A stretch of 64,000 bases of DNA from Trichobilharzia szidati (lineage: Eukaryota > Platyhelminthes > Trematoda > Strigeidida > Schistosomatidae), in NCBI GenBank assembly GCA_944472155.2, contig OX235271.1, positions 26,420,977 through 26,484,976 of the forward strand. Direction: 5' to 3'. This document shows, piece by piece, positions 8,776-20,850 of the stretch; position 1 is the stretch's first letter; the number at the start of each line of letters is the position of its first letter. Made by a program: the position numbers and the translations under genes. The notes beneath the pieces are model-generated. The model did no database searches and was not told where the DNA came from. It worked only from the letters and a program-made list of their open reading frames with translations.

Positions 8776-11700
8776 ATTATTATTATTATTGTATCCTTTA
8801 ATTCCTAGAGGAACATAGGGCTTCAGCCGTGCGTCTCCATTGCGTTCGGTTCTCTGCAAGAGTCTTCACCTGTCTCCAAGTCTGCCCACACGTTTTCATC
8901 TCCTCTTCATATCACCTCCTCCAAGTCACCCTTGCACTGACGACCAACTCGCCGCTTCCCTTCCAGTCGGGTTCCACCCGAGCAATGGCTTGTCTAGTGA
9001 TGTCACTTGATGCATTGTTTCATCAGAGTATGGCCAGCCAATCCATCTCCATTTCTTCCTGCTTATTTGTTTCACAATCGGTTCCTGCAGAGTTGGATCG
9101 CTCCCAGAGATCCCACCCTGTTGCTGATCTTTTCTGGCCAGCCATCTGATCTTGAGCGAAGACAACTGTTAATGAAGGTCTGTAGTTTGTTTGAGATGCT
9201 CTTTATGACGCACAGTGCAAGCCTCTGATCCGTATTGTGAGTAGCACTGACTTCAAATTGGAGTTGAAAATCCGGATCTTATTTTTGATGCTGAGTGCTG
9301 TTGACCTCCACACAGACTTGAGAGTAGTGAAAGCTTGTCTTGCTTTTCGGCTTCTTGCTTTGATATCCTCGTCAGTTCCGTCTGTCTGTAGTTAAAATGA
9401 TGCTTCCCAGGTAGATGTAGGTAAAAGAGGTTGTTTCTTTCAGGTTCCCTCCATTTATGCTGGCTGATTGTTGTCTGTTTCTGTTGTTGCTGTTGGTGGT
9501 GTTGCCCAGGAATTTTCATCACCTTTGTTTTCTCTATGTACACCTGAAGTCTTATCTTTGATGCTTCTTGTGCCAACTTGTTGCTTGTTGCTTGCATATC
9601 TTCCAGTTTGTGGGAAATCAGACATATATCATCGGCGAAGTCCAGATCCTCCAAGTTGGCTGTTTGTGTTAGTCCATTTTATGCCTGTTTCTTCATTGCC
9701 CGCTGTCTGTCGCATTATCCAGTCTACTGCAATCAGGAAAATCATTGGTGATGGTACGCAGCCTTGTCTTACTCCTGTCCTCGATTCGAAGGATTCCATA
9801 AGTTTCCCGTTGTGGATTACTTGGCATGCAGCATTGTCGTACAGCTGTTGGATGAGATGTATAATTGTCTGTTACACCCCGTAGTAGCGAAGTAGTTTCC
9901 AAATCACCTCTCGATCGACTCTGCCAAAGGCCTTTTCAAAGTCGATGAAGTTGAGATAGAGAGGTGACTGCCATTCCAGGCTTTGTTCAATGATGATCCG
10001 TAATGTGGCGATCTGATCAATGCATGACTTGTTTCTACTGAATCCAGCCTGTTCCGGCTGAAGTTTTCCATCCAGGGCATGTTTGATTCTCTCCAGGATG
10101 ATGCGGTTTAGTATTTTGCTTGGGATGGAGAGGAGCATAATTCCGCGCCAGTTCTTGCACTGACTCAAGTCTCCTTTCTTTGGTATTTTGAATAAGTATC
10201 CTTTCTTCCAATCCTCGGGTACTTTGCCTTCTTTCCACACCTTCTCCAGTAATGGCGTCATCAAGTTCGCTGTTGTCTCTTGGTCCATTTTCAACGCTTC
10301 TGCTGGAATTCCATCTGGTCCTGCTGCTTTTCCAGCCTTTAGCATCTTAATTGCCTTCAGGACTTCTGATTTCGTCGGGGGGTTGGTGTTCACTAGTAGC
10401 TCTGTCTCCGTTGTTGGTATTGTTGGGCGCGTTGTAGGTGGTGGTCGATTTAGGAGTCTTTTGAAGTGTTCAGCCCAGTGTTTTCTTTGCTCCACTTCTT
10501 TGTTGAGTGACTTTCCATTGTCATCCTCCACCGGCTTAATTTGTATCAAACTTTTGCCCGATAGGTACCTAGTAGTTTGGTAGAGTGTTGCGAGGTCTCC
10601 TTTGCCTGCAGCTTGTTCTGCATCACTTGCCATGGTTTCATAGTACTTTCTTCTGTCTTCTCTGGCACTCTTCTTTACTCTTTTGTTCAGTGTCTTGTAG
10701 CTTGCGTTCAAATCCTGTTTTTGTTGCTCGTCGGTGCACTGGAGAAACTTTTGTTTCACCATCCCTCTCTCTTCTATCAGTCTCCAAGTGTCCGTAGTGA
10801 GCCATTGTTTGTCCTGTCTCTTCTTTCTGCCTAGAACTTCCATGCAGGTTGGACTCCACACCGCTTTCAGGTTGTCCCAGTACTTTTCGACGCTGACCTC
10901 TTCGCCAGTGTTGATTTGTGTCCTGGCTTTGTCCTTTATGCTTGCAGTCAAGATGTCCTTTGTGTCCTGGTCCTTCAGTTTTTGAGTGTTGAACTTGGCT
11001 TGTGGTCTTTCTGCATTTCCTGATTCCCTGAAAGCTTTTAATTTGATTTGGATTGTCCCTTGTACGAGATAGTGGTCTGAGCCAATGTCTGCTCCTCTCC
11101 TTACTTTTGTGTCCAGCAGGCTGCGCCTCCACTTCCTTGAGATTGAGATGAAGTCGATTTGGTTTTTGGTTCGCCCATCTGGTGACACCCATGTAGCTTT
11201 GTGGATATCCTTGTGTTTGTATACGCTGCCACCAATCACTAGTTCATTGAAGGCACAGAAGTCGGCGAAGAGTTCTCCGTTTTCATTCATTTCTCCGAGA
11301 GCTTCTCTATCCATGATGAGTTCCCTTCCTGTGTTGTCTGATCCCAGTTTGGCGTTCATGTCTCCCATTAGTATTTTAATGTCACCAGCTGGAGTATTGT
11401 CCATTGTTGCCTGTGGTTGTCTGTAGAATTCTTCTTTCGTTTCGAGGTCTGCGTTGTTGGTCGGTGCATAGCATTGTATAACTGACACTTTCCTTCCTTT
11501 GGAGTTGAATCTGGCTGTTATTATCCTGGGCGAGGTCGCCTCCCATTGCATCAGGGCCTTCGTTGCAGTTGGTGACGTCATGATAGCCACGCCCTCGGTG
11601 TGCATGTGGTTATCTTCTGGGTGACTGGAGTAGATCACTGACTCACCCGTTGACAATTTGGTGAGTCCATACCCGTTCTATCGGCTTTCACATATCCCCA

Positions 11701-11890
11701 GTACTTGAATTCTGTATCTTTTCATTTTGTTTGCGAACTGGGCAGCTTTGCCAATCTCACATATGGTGCGAACATTCCATGTCCCCACACAGACTTTTTC
11801 TTTTGGCTCAAAGAGATTCATCGTGCTGAAGTTTCTGTAGCGGGTTTGTTTACAGGGTAGGGTTGCTAGCCTCACGCCTGAGGAGGGGAT
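8776..11890 (-). mobile_element. near-full-length RTE-type LINE, inactive
   Basis: The element runs on the minus strand from about 11,890 (5' end) to an ATT-repeat 3' end at 8776-8793. It encodes an apurinic-type endonuclease and a reverse transcriptase in one frame. The ORF is closed by two in-frame stops and at least one frameshift. The short 3' microsatellite tail and single endonuclease-RT ORF fit the RTE clade (schistosome SR3/Perere-3-like; clade assignment by eye). Its 5' end and 3' tail both reappear in SINE1. At least eight 3'-end fragments of the same family occur elsewhere in the window. Confidence 0.85.
9253..11875 (-). pseudogene. LINE endonuclease-reverse transcriptase ORF, broken
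   Basis: The N-terminal endonuclease (11,875-11,000) shows VCVGTWNVRTICEIGKA, MGDMNAKLGSDN (catalytic Asp and Asn), QIDFISISRKW and GSDHYLVQG (catalytic Asp-His). RT blocks follow: GKAAGPDGIPAEALK, KNWRGIMLLS, EQAGFSRNKSCIDQI, LNFIDFEKAFGRVDRE and, after the breaks, [16 protein letters not shown] with the FADD catalytic pair. A TAG at 11,675-11,677 replaces a probable Trp codon. A TAA stops the frame at about 9872, and a frameshift lies near 9,660. Family role: target-primed reverse transcription of LINE RNA. The sequence is well preserved, so loss of activity looks fairly recent. Confidence 0.88.
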
Positions 11891-12789
11891 TGTTACATTA
11901 AATTATAATTCAGAGAGAAGTGACCTTGTGGGTTGCTCCCCTTAAAACCAGGAAAACCAGGAATAAAACAATCAGAAAAACACCAGTACGGGAAAATAAT
12001 TCACAACAAGAAGGGTAACAAGCGACAACAACAATAATAATATCACGGTCAATTACAGTCAGCCAAAATGACACTAAAATCATAGACTCACTGACTTGAG
12101 CCAACTTGAACATGTAAATCCATCAATATATACAATTATAGGTATTAGTTAGTGTTAAACAAGCACAGAGTGGCAAATAGATAGTTATAGGTATTATCGA
12201 TATACAATATTATATCCAAAGATTCAGTGTTTCAAAGGCAAATAATTGTAATAGTTTTTTGCAACTTTTTGGCAAAATATTCCACAAAAATCACAGTTTT
12301 AGGTAACTATGCAAATGTAGCGCATTAATCGAAAAGCGCGCTGACATCAATCATCAGAGACGTGTATGCATTTTGAATTTAACAAATAATTATCTAATAG
12401 GGCAAAATGCCTCGAGATAGGTATTGCATTACAACCCCCGATTTTCAAGCTACTGAACACAATTTTTATAAAAATTCACTTCCTGCATTACAAAAATAGA
12501 TCACTTGACGATTCAAACAACCTTAGTACTTGATATATTGTCAACATTTCATCTCTCGTTAACAGAACACTATATTTTAATGTAAGTGGAATCCAACTAC
12601 TCATAATCAATAGTCAGTAGTATAGATATACTGTCGTACCATTTTGTTTGCTTTCTTAATTACCATTTAAAGTACCAAGTAGATTTCAGATTGTGATCAA
12701 GTGAATAATTTTGGTTTCGAAAGGAAACTACTGAAACTAGAACTTACTCTTTTGTTCGTATTCGTTACTTGCTTAAAGTCTGGTCGCTC
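11891..12789. other. unannotated AT-rich DNA with a dispersed repeat fragment
   Basis: No gene seen. The stretch around 12,640-12,780 resembles 41,100-41,240 (both have TTGCTTTCTTA followed by ACCATTTA and ACCAAG), so part of this is an unnamed dispersed repeat. Confidence 0.4.
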
Positions 12790-13335
12790 TTATGAAAAAA
12801 TACAACAACACCAATGTTTGAGCAAAGCTGTATTTCTATCGAAAACATCATATTTCCCATGGTAAGACCAATATGGTTGGCGTTATACATCGCAAATGTA
12901 TACTATCATTCCAAGAACTTTCTAGCTCCTCGTCGTATATATCATGTAAAAGTACTTTCAATTACGTATTATCCAAAATTGTATTTTATACCGTTTTGCA
13001 GTCTCTCAGGACGTTCTTCTCTTCATGAAATAGCTTTTAGTTACGTGGGAGCATTGCACTTACCCAGGCACTGGCTGCTCATTAGTTAATCATAACTATC
13101 TGCAGGAAACGAAACGAAAATTGGGTTTGCGCTCAACCTTGATGGCGACCTCAAAGGAGGGTTTACAACTTGACATTCATACTAACCTGTTCTGATTACT
13201 TGTACCATAACTCAACAATTTGTGATATTTCACGATTTTAATTTATAACATAACTGATCGTGTCTGTAAAAATGGCATGCATCCATTAAACTTACTCATT
13301 TATACGAAATATAAATTATTATTATTATTAAATTA
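12790..13335 (+). repeat. left arm of a long inverted repeat
   Basis: This arm matches the reverse complement of 15,880-16,470 over about 550 bases at roughly 80% by eye. Shared landmarks are CAATGTTTGA(G/A)CAAAGCT, AGACCAATATGGTTGGC and TGTAAAAATGGCATGCAT. The arms enclose 2.5 kb. Open frames in both arms that look related (starting MFEQS) are explained by the DNA repeat. Confidence 0.75.
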
Positions 13336-15879
13336 CTGGACTGTGTAAAATGCAAACAAAGGATCTAATTTTAAATCTTACGTCCAATTCCGCATTCATT
13401 TAATCCAGTTTGTTTTAACCGTCAATCAAGTTGCAATTAAAACAAAGAGAGGTGACTCTGAACTAAAGCATCCCAAAACGAAACTACATAATGAAATGAT
13501 TGGTAACCTTGAACAACCTTTTAGATGAGTCCGTAGCATACAGAGGGAATAGTGGATGCTGTACGCGAATTACGTTGCAAATTTCATCCAAATCTAGTAT
13601 TTATGTGCTACTTGGAAAACAGGCTCATTAGGAGGGAGAAAACGAGTAGCCAACTGTCATTCCAAGGCTATATTCACAATGTAGTCAGTCATACGGACGA
13701 TTCCGTCGATCCTTTCGATGAGACTTAAAACAATTCCATTGAAAATTTCTAGATTCGCCTAAAAAAGAGGAGCACAGAGGTGAATGAGTCAAGAAACGTG
13801 ATGATCTACAGTTATCTTGACGGATCTATGCACAGAAAATGGTTTAACCTAACTATGAGGACTCCTATATAAAGTTGGGAGGTTTTCTTGGACATTATTT
13901 CATATATAACTACTTTTTAACGTAGCATTTTTATACATAAATGTTTCTTTCAAATTACGCATTTCTGCTTCGGATGCATCTGATTGGTCAACAGGGATTC
14001 GTCGAGGTCTATATTAGGTAGTTTCGTTTTAGGCTGCTATAGTTAAGAATCACTTTATCTAGTCTTCTTACCCTAACAATAACCCTAACGTGAAAATATT
14101 CCGAAACTAACCCTAGTCGAACTCGAACTAACCATAGTGTCGCCCTCATAAAGTTAAACTAACCCTAACCTGTTATTTGCCTCAACCTCAACGTAATCTT
14201 CCCCAAACCTAACCTGAAACTTGCCAGATATCCCACTTAACAACACAACACACCATTAAGCATATTTTGTTCATGATTTCAATATTATTTACCAGATCTC
14301 ACTAACTTGCCTGCTGAAAGTTTCAAGGTCACTGATGCGGTCACTCTCTGTTAGCATTTACTGGTGCTTAAAGTTTAACTTTGCCAGACTGTCCGAGCTA
14401 AACAACAACTTGTTAGCCGTCATGGAAGCAAGACAAGAGACAACAGATTGAAATGATGAAGACATTCTACTGAAGCCCCATGTTCTACTCAGGATCCAGA
14501 CGGTTAATGAAGAGGGAGAATATCATTGAAAAAGTATAGTTATAGCTACCTGTTTATGATACATGTATAAAATACATACATACATACATGTATAAATGAA
14601 TAAAAAAAACAACCATTGCTGCTCAGAGTTCACTACTCATTACTTTTGTAAATAACCTTTTCTCTCTCACCAAAATAGTCTGTTTCCATAGAATTTAGCA
14701 TGAACCAAAAGTTCAATGTTCAATAGCTTTTAAGATACTTCTGATAAATAAAATGCTCAATGTGTAATTAGCGGTTGGTGTTTTTGTTGTCACTTCATGC
14801 AAATGAGTAGTCGTATCATTGGAATTCAGACTGTGATTTAATTCTGATAACATTGAACACTGCAGTAATAAAAGAAATATTCGTCTTGGACATATAACAG
14901 AAATCATTTGATTAAAACACAGGGATATTAGATATTGATATTTGTAAGGTACTGCTGCGGTGGTGTGATACAGAAAATGTGTTCCAATGGAATATTCTTC
15001 TCACATGTTTCCGCATTTCGTTACTGTGTTGGCAACGGAATACTATGTATATTTGAACATTCTATTTCAAGTCGCCTAATGTAAGCCAAAATCTTACGCT
15101 CAATGACTGAATAAAGAATATAAAACTATATATATATATATATATCGCGTTTTGCTCACTTGAAAATATACCTTGGATTAGGTGTGCTGCCTTCTGTTGT
15201 TACACTACTACAAATATTGATAGGGAAACACGAATAAAAAAATCAGCCATTTAGAAATGTGCTCTGATGAACAGTATATATTTCAACAGAGTATAGTTCT
15301 AAGATCATTTTGTGGGAAATGGTTTCAGAACTAATCTGGCTAGTAGTAAGCAAACCCTGGTCTCTAAGGATGTGAGTTTTATCAATACAAGGGACAGATT
15401 GTTGATATCAGATGACTGAAGGCGATCGGCAGAAGGCCTTAGATCTAGGTTTCATGCTAGCTGGCATTCGTCATCAAGGCTTATCAGCAACCTTGAGGGA
15501 AATTATGTCCCTTCTGAGATTCGAACCCCGCGTCACCCAGTGCTGCTGCAAAACGGCATCTGAGCATTGCCCAGAAGTCTTAGTACGCTGGTTAGGCGTT
15601 TATTTTTATATCTAATTTTAGTGTTAGGTTATAACACAACAATAATGATGCTAATAATAGCTTTATTCTGCGCAACAAGCTTACACAACATACACAATTT
15701 TCGGCGTATTTTATTGCATCCCAGAGTTTCACCTAAAATAGGCATCTCTAGTACACCATGTGACACAACGCTGTTCGATCTGAAGAATAAAACCTCCTTT
15801 GTGGAATTTTTCTTCGCTCCCCAGAAACGATCAATGGAAGGTTGCAAACCGATTAAAAATGTTTATGTACATATTTATA
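13336..15879. other. 2.5 kb spacer between long inverted repeats
   Basis: It contains a telomere-like CCCTAA patch (14,070-14,220), a (TA)n run at 15,128-15,146, short CATA repeats near 14,570-14,590 and a tRNA-like minus-strand remnant at 15,460-15,600. No transposase-like protein is recognisable, so an autonomous DNA transposon is not shown. Confidence 0.45.
14070..14220 (+). repeat. interstitial telomere-like CCCTAA repeats
   Basis: Irregularly spaced CCCTAA, CCTAACC and ACCCTAACG units are spread over about 150 bases. TTAGGG is the telomere repeat of schistosomes. The units are too scattered for a real telomere, so this is an old interstitial patch or chance enrichment. Confidence 0.5.
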
Positions 15880-16470
15880 ATCATCATAATAATAATTTAT
15901 ATTTCGTATAAACGAGTGAGTTAACAAGAAATGCATGCCATTTTTACAGGCTTGATCAGTAATGTTATAAATTACAATCCTGAAGTATCATAGATTAATA
16001 CTTTTCCAAAAGTTTAAACTGGTCAATTATTGTACAAGCAATCAGAACAGGTTCTTATAAATGTTAAATTGTAAACCGTTTACTAAGGTCACCATCAAAG
16101 TTGAGCGACAACCCAAACTTCCTTCCGTTTCCTGCTGATCGTTATGGTCAACCAATGAACAGCGTATATCTGGGTGAGTGCTATTCCGCCACGTGATTGA
16201 ACGCTATTTCAGGAAGAGTAGAAAATTCTGCGCAGCTGAAAAATGGTATAAAACGAATAATACATTATTGGAAGTATATTTACAAGATAAATACAAGGAG
16301 AAGAAGCTATATAGTACTTGAAATGATAGTTTACATTTGCAGTGTTTAATGCTAACCATATTGGTCTAAGCATGGAAACTATCACGTTTCCGATGAAAAT
16401 ATAGCTTTGTTCAAACATTGGTGTTGTTGTGTTTTTAATCAAAGCAATCAGACTTTCGACAAGCAACAAA
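15880..16470 (-). repeat. right arm of the long inverted repeat
   Basis: This is the reverse complement counterpart of 12,790-13,335. The inner end reads ATTTATATTTCGTATAAACGAG against CATTTATACGAAATATAAAT in the left arm, so the match reaches the inner boundary on both sides. Confidence 0.75.
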
Positions 16471-17109
16471 TATGAATGAAGAGCGAGTTTCAGCTTCAAT
16501 AAAGGCCTAGGTAGTCAACATAAAGTGGAGTATAATAGCGCGTAACTAAAAAGATTATTGTGAGGTAGGTAAGTGATATATAAGTGAAAAGTGAATTCAA
16601 AGATCTGGAAGATTAGAAGCCATAGGACAAGCTGACCTGTAAGATGCTTCACGAATTTCTGTAGGACCCAAGGGGTAGCATCTTGACAAGAAGCTGAACA
16701 GGCTTGTAGATAGTAGGAGCCAAAGCACTTTTTTATTTGACAAACCACAGATATTATTGAATAATTATAACAACAAGAATTAAAGAAAATAAATTGCATT
16801 GTCTGGGATGGGAATTCAAGTAGCTCAGTGGCTCAAGCAGACTGGCTTTTCTTATACTAATAGTAATAATAATAATAATAAGATAAAATGACAACACATA
16901 TGGTAAGTAAGACACAAATCTCGACCCTGACAACACCAGTTGGTTACGTCAAAACAAATAAGAAAACTAAAGAAATCATAAGAATTCACGCATATATCTT
17001 CATACAAAGTTACACGATAGCACCAGTCTCCGATACTACTCAAATAAGTTAATAAACAGGTAATACGGCTAAACGTGAGATAACAAAAAATAAGCCAATT
17101 ATTATATTT
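16471..17109. other. unannotated AT-rich DNA
   Basis: A few AATAAT-type microsatellites near 16,860. No convincing gene. Confidence 0.4.
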
Positions 17110-17530
17110 GGGTTCCCATTGGAACATAGCGCGTCAACAACGCATCTCCACTTTCTACTATTTTCTGCCATCCTCTTCATCTGGGTCACCTATTGACCAT
17201 AATCTCTCATCTCCTCTCCAAACAATCTCCTCTATGTCACCCTAGGACGACCCACTCGTTGCTTCCCATTGGGATTCCACTCGAGGGCCTGGCGCTCGAT
17301 GTCAATCTGCGGTCTCTTCAAGTTATGCCCGACAAGCCTATCTCCATTTTTTTTCTACATATTTGCTGAGAAATCGGCTCTTGGTTGGTTTGTTGCCAGC
17401 ATTTCTTGTTGCTAATTCTTTCTGACTGGCCATTCTATCTCCAGGGTGGAACCAGAAAATGCAGATGTTGATAAAAGTCTGCAACCAGTTGGAAATGCTT
17501 TTCATGACACGCCAAATTTCCGACCAGTTA
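17110..17530 (-). mobile_element. RTE LINE 3'-end fragment
   Basis: It begins with GGTTCCCATTGGAACATAG, the reverse complement of the LINE tail. It continues with the antisense of the RT C-terminal region (CTCCACTTTC, ATCTCCTCTCC, GACCCACTCGTTGCTTCCC). It is 5'-truncated and diverged. Confidence 0.75.
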
Positions 17531-18310
17531 AAAAGGACAGAAATAAGTCAATAAAGCAAGAACATTAGTGGTTTGTGCAGAATAATATGATACCATCATT
17601 TATTTCGTAGGCTTCTCATCATCTGCTTGCAGCCTAAATAAATTATGAGGTTTGCGTACAGAAAAGTTTTAACATACTTGCAAATTTTACATGTTGTCAG
17701 TTGACAAAGAGTTCCACAGTAAGTGAACAGTGCTCAGAAAATTGCACTTATATAGTTTTTACACAGGCAGTTCAAGTTTAAACGAAATAGATGTATGCAT
17801 ACAATGGTAAAAGAGTTACGTAATAAAGACGAAATATGAGTTAGATACAGAGTGACTAATTAATAAATTAGGTAACAATGTACTGAGTTCAACTCAAATC
17901 ATAGAAACAAGAGACAAGCAAAATTACAAGTTATAAAAGGGGGTGAGCTTAAAGACAAAGATTACGTAATCAGATGAGAGAATAAAGACATTCAGTTGCC
18001 AGGGCAAGGAAAGATTAATAACTGCTTCTTTCTGAACACATAAATCTGGTTTCAAGCGTTTGATAGAGATTGCTTCGGCAAACATACTATTATTATTCTG
18101 CACAAACCACTGTTGTTCTTGCTTTATTCAAATTTATCAAGGGGAATAAATGCATGAAATAAGTCAATAGATAAACAGAAAATAAAATCCATACTATCTT
18201 TAATGTTGACATCTAATCCAATACATAATACCATATGCATATTTACATCTGTGAACACACAGATAAATATTAAAATGCCCGATTCGCTTGATTGACTATT
18301 CCTCGCTTCG
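17531..18310. other. unannotated, with a small inverted dispersed repeat
   Basis: The sequence at 17,570-17,640 (GTGCAGAATAATATGATACC) recurs at 45,995-46,060. Its first part is inverted at 18,090-18,120 (ATTCTGCACAAACCACT). No coding evidence. Confidence 0.4.
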
Positions 18311-18319
18311 TTGTTTATA

Positions 18320-18610
18320 ACCTATGAGGTGGACGTTGTGGTGCTGGCAGTGATATCAGAGATTGTTGTTACAGCAGAAATGGAGAAAAGAGTGGTACTG
18401 ACGCTGACATTGTTGTTATTCGTAGTGTTCGTGGCAATGATAACAGTCGAATTATCACCACCTGCGGTCGTCATCGTTTATCGATGCTCTGAATTACGAG
18501 CAAACGATGAAAAACCATGAGGCACTGGGATCAATGTTCCACAAATTACTGGAATACCTGTGAATATATCTAAGCTGACATAATCCATGTTGACCAGCGT
18601 TTGACGTGCC
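18320..18610 (-). other. possible coding remnant, minus strand
   Basis: On the minus strand two consecutive open segments occur. The first (about 18,607-18,478) reads like protein, with MDYVSLDIFTGIPVICG, and ends in TAA. The second (about 18,470-18,320) starts ATG, is very rich in Ser, Thr and Asn (STTLFSISAVTTISDI), and ends in TAG. I do not recognise the family. It could be the 3' exon of an unseen gene, a pseudogene, or chance. Confidence 0.25.
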
Positions 18611-19000
18611 TTCACCTACCAATCAAGCTTTTTTACCATCATTATGGATTTTGCTGCATGGAGTAAACGACACAGGATCTTTCTCTGGCTGTCCAAACTG
18701 TTGTGGGTGGAATATGAACAAGATGATTTTGAGCAAACAATTGTTTCAGATAACTTCTTCAAGGCTCCACAGCTATAAATCCATGAATATTGTAGATTCT
18801 TCTTGAAGATTACATCATCGAGATATTAGAGAGAAAAGAACAAGAAGCTTAGCAAACAGGTACCTTTTCGGAAGTTTCTTACTCAAAAGATATACAACTA
18901 GATTTATATACACGAGTTTACATAGTTACAATTATCAACCAATTTAACATAATGACGAAATGAGCCTGTACTTCAGAGGAGTTTTTTAATTTTATTCTTT
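18611..19000. other. unannotated DNA
   Basis: Nothing recognised. Confidence 0.4.
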
Positions 19001-19180
19001 TACGCTTCAAGTGGAACACATGGCTTCAAGCTTAGGCAATACGGTTTCAATAGCAGTTTTGTTTTTCCTGCAGGGTGGGTTGCCAGCCTCAAATCCGAAT
19101 TTCTCTCACTGGGGGGCTTACAACCGGGTAAAATAAATAAAGGTATGCTTTGGCAGGGAATTGAACCTCGGACCATGTGC
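19001..19180 (-). mobile_element. SINE1 fragment
   Basis: It has the antisense SINE1 landmarks AAGTGGAACACATGGCTTCAAG, GGTGGGTTGCCAGCCTCA and GGGAATTGAACCTCGGACC (B box), then the A-box side. Confidence 0.65.
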
Positions 19181-19199
19181 ACGGTTGAGGAACTTTAGA

Positions 19200-19720
19200 G
19201 GTAGATATCCTAATAAGGAGAATTTCGATTTCCTTTAAGGAAACCTTTCCTGAAGCAATACCAAGACTGATTTTCTCTAGCCGTCCACTGCACCCGAGAA
19301 ATGCGAAAGAAAAACTCACGTGTGTCCACTTCAGTTTGCATATATCAATTCACCTGCTCCTACTGAGTTAGGTACATTGGTCGTTGCACGAGAATCCCTT
19401 CAAAAAGTGTTAGAGAACACTATCTAGCATGGCTGCAAAGAGGAGTTACTGGTCCACCTAGAAGCACCATAACTGAACACCTCATCAGAACATGTCAAAG
19501 CATTTCAATTGACTCATCACTCAGAGTCGTTTACAAAGTAAAGATAAATCTACCAATAGCAGTGCGTTTCCAACTGCTAGATAATTCAGAAGCCCCCGAC
19601 ATATACCTCGAAAAGCTGGAGCTGAGTGTTCGAAAGTAACTAGTCCAACCTTTAAATTCACCTCAGATTTAGTTCTCTTTGACTCCTTAGTAGTCGCTTT
19701 TTTCATCCCCTTCATGTGTT
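19200..19720 (+). pseudogene. Penelope-like element, GIY-YIG endonuclease fragment
   Basis: The plus strand carries decayed versions of the segment leading into the endonuclease (ARPRLIFSSRPL-like, VHFSLHISIHLLLLS-like) and of the GIY-YIG region (GTLVVARESLQKV). It aligns with the 31,540-31,950 and 53,430-53,880 fragments. Multiple frameshifts are present. Confidence 0.55.
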
Positions 19721-20639
19721 TGCAATTTCAGCAATAAAAACTATTATTTCAGTTTGATTCTATGCACATGCCATTCATACCTGTCTTTGTTAAAAACTAT
19801 CTCACGTATTACGCAACTAATAATTTCCTAATCCTATGTAATCTTGTTTCTATGCCCCTTGTGATCTATATTCACGCCTTCAAACTTCTATAATTGGTTA
19901 AAAACTGTTATCATCCTTAGTCTCTTTTTGTTACTGTGTTGAATTAAATAATGATAATTGCAACTATTGGGACCAGTGTATGAAAAGTACAATTTTACAA
20001 CTTTTGAGGATAAAACTGGTGAAGAGATATCTGTTTGCTGAGTTTCTTGTTGTTTTTTCTCCAGCTATTCGATACGTTTATTTTAGCCGTAGGTTTATTT
20101 TGGTGCTATGGAAGGTGCACTGCATATTCATGTGATAAGTAATATAGTATTGTGACGATAGAAGAGAAGGCCTAGGTAAAAGATCGTTTATTGACAAAAT
20201 CAAGAAATATTTATAGATTTTTATGTTCACTATTATTATCGTCATTCTTAGCAGAAAAACAACGTCCTCTGATTGGGTGTTTTCTTGCTGAAGGTTATAC
20301 TGTACTGCCTGTGACCGTTTCTTAGAAAGTAAAGCCATATATCTGAGAATCGTATTTGCACACGTTAAGTCTGCTGTGATTGGTTGGTGAGTTCCTCAAG
20401 GCTTTTTCTCATGACCCCGATATGGAACCTGAACATTGACGTAAATTGTCGTCTATAATTTTGGCTTGCGGACAGATCCCACCACAGTACTAGTAGCTGG
20501 ATGATGTCCCTAGCATAGTTCATTGCTAACAATCACATCAATATGTATTCACGCAGCCTGCTAACTTGAGCTTAATTTTTAATGTAATTCTCCATATATC
20601 TAGGATAGGTGTTACGTTACTTCTACTGCATGTATTTGG
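19721..20639. other. unannotated DNA
   Basis: AT-rich, no gene or known repeat recognised. Confidence 0.4.
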
Positions 20640-20850
20640 TGTCGAATCAATGAACGGAAATTCGGTAATTACCTCTCTCTCTCTCTTCCTCTTCACCTAA
20701 CCACATTACCTTTTAAAAATTTATCGGTTCCAGTATCGAACGTATTCAGTAAGGCAAAAGAATATAATTTACCGCATACCACGTAACGAATGTCAGGTTA
20801 ACTATATAGTGCATTTAGGTTAGTGGTACCAAGGAATTTATAAAAGCGAT
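20640..20850. mobile_element. Penelope-like remnants, inverted pair
   Basis: GTGTCGAATCAATGAACGGA followed by ACCTCTCTCT at 20,640-20,690 matches the minus-strand 3' coding region of the copy at 22,130-22,190. Sequence at 20,755-20,830 (AATATAATTTACCGCATACC) matches the plus-strand region before the endonuclease. The order is again minus then plus. Confidence 0.45.

Noticed and set aside
10188..11426. Several plus-strand frames of 70-131 codons.
   Set aside because: They are antisense to the well-supported LINE endonuclease-RT ORF on the minus strand.
12814..16499. Two similar ORFs starting MFEQS, at 12,814-13,089 (+) and 16,209-16,499 (-), suggesting a gene pair.
   Set aside because: The similarity follows the DNA inverted repeat, with no sign of codon-level conservation or a known motif.
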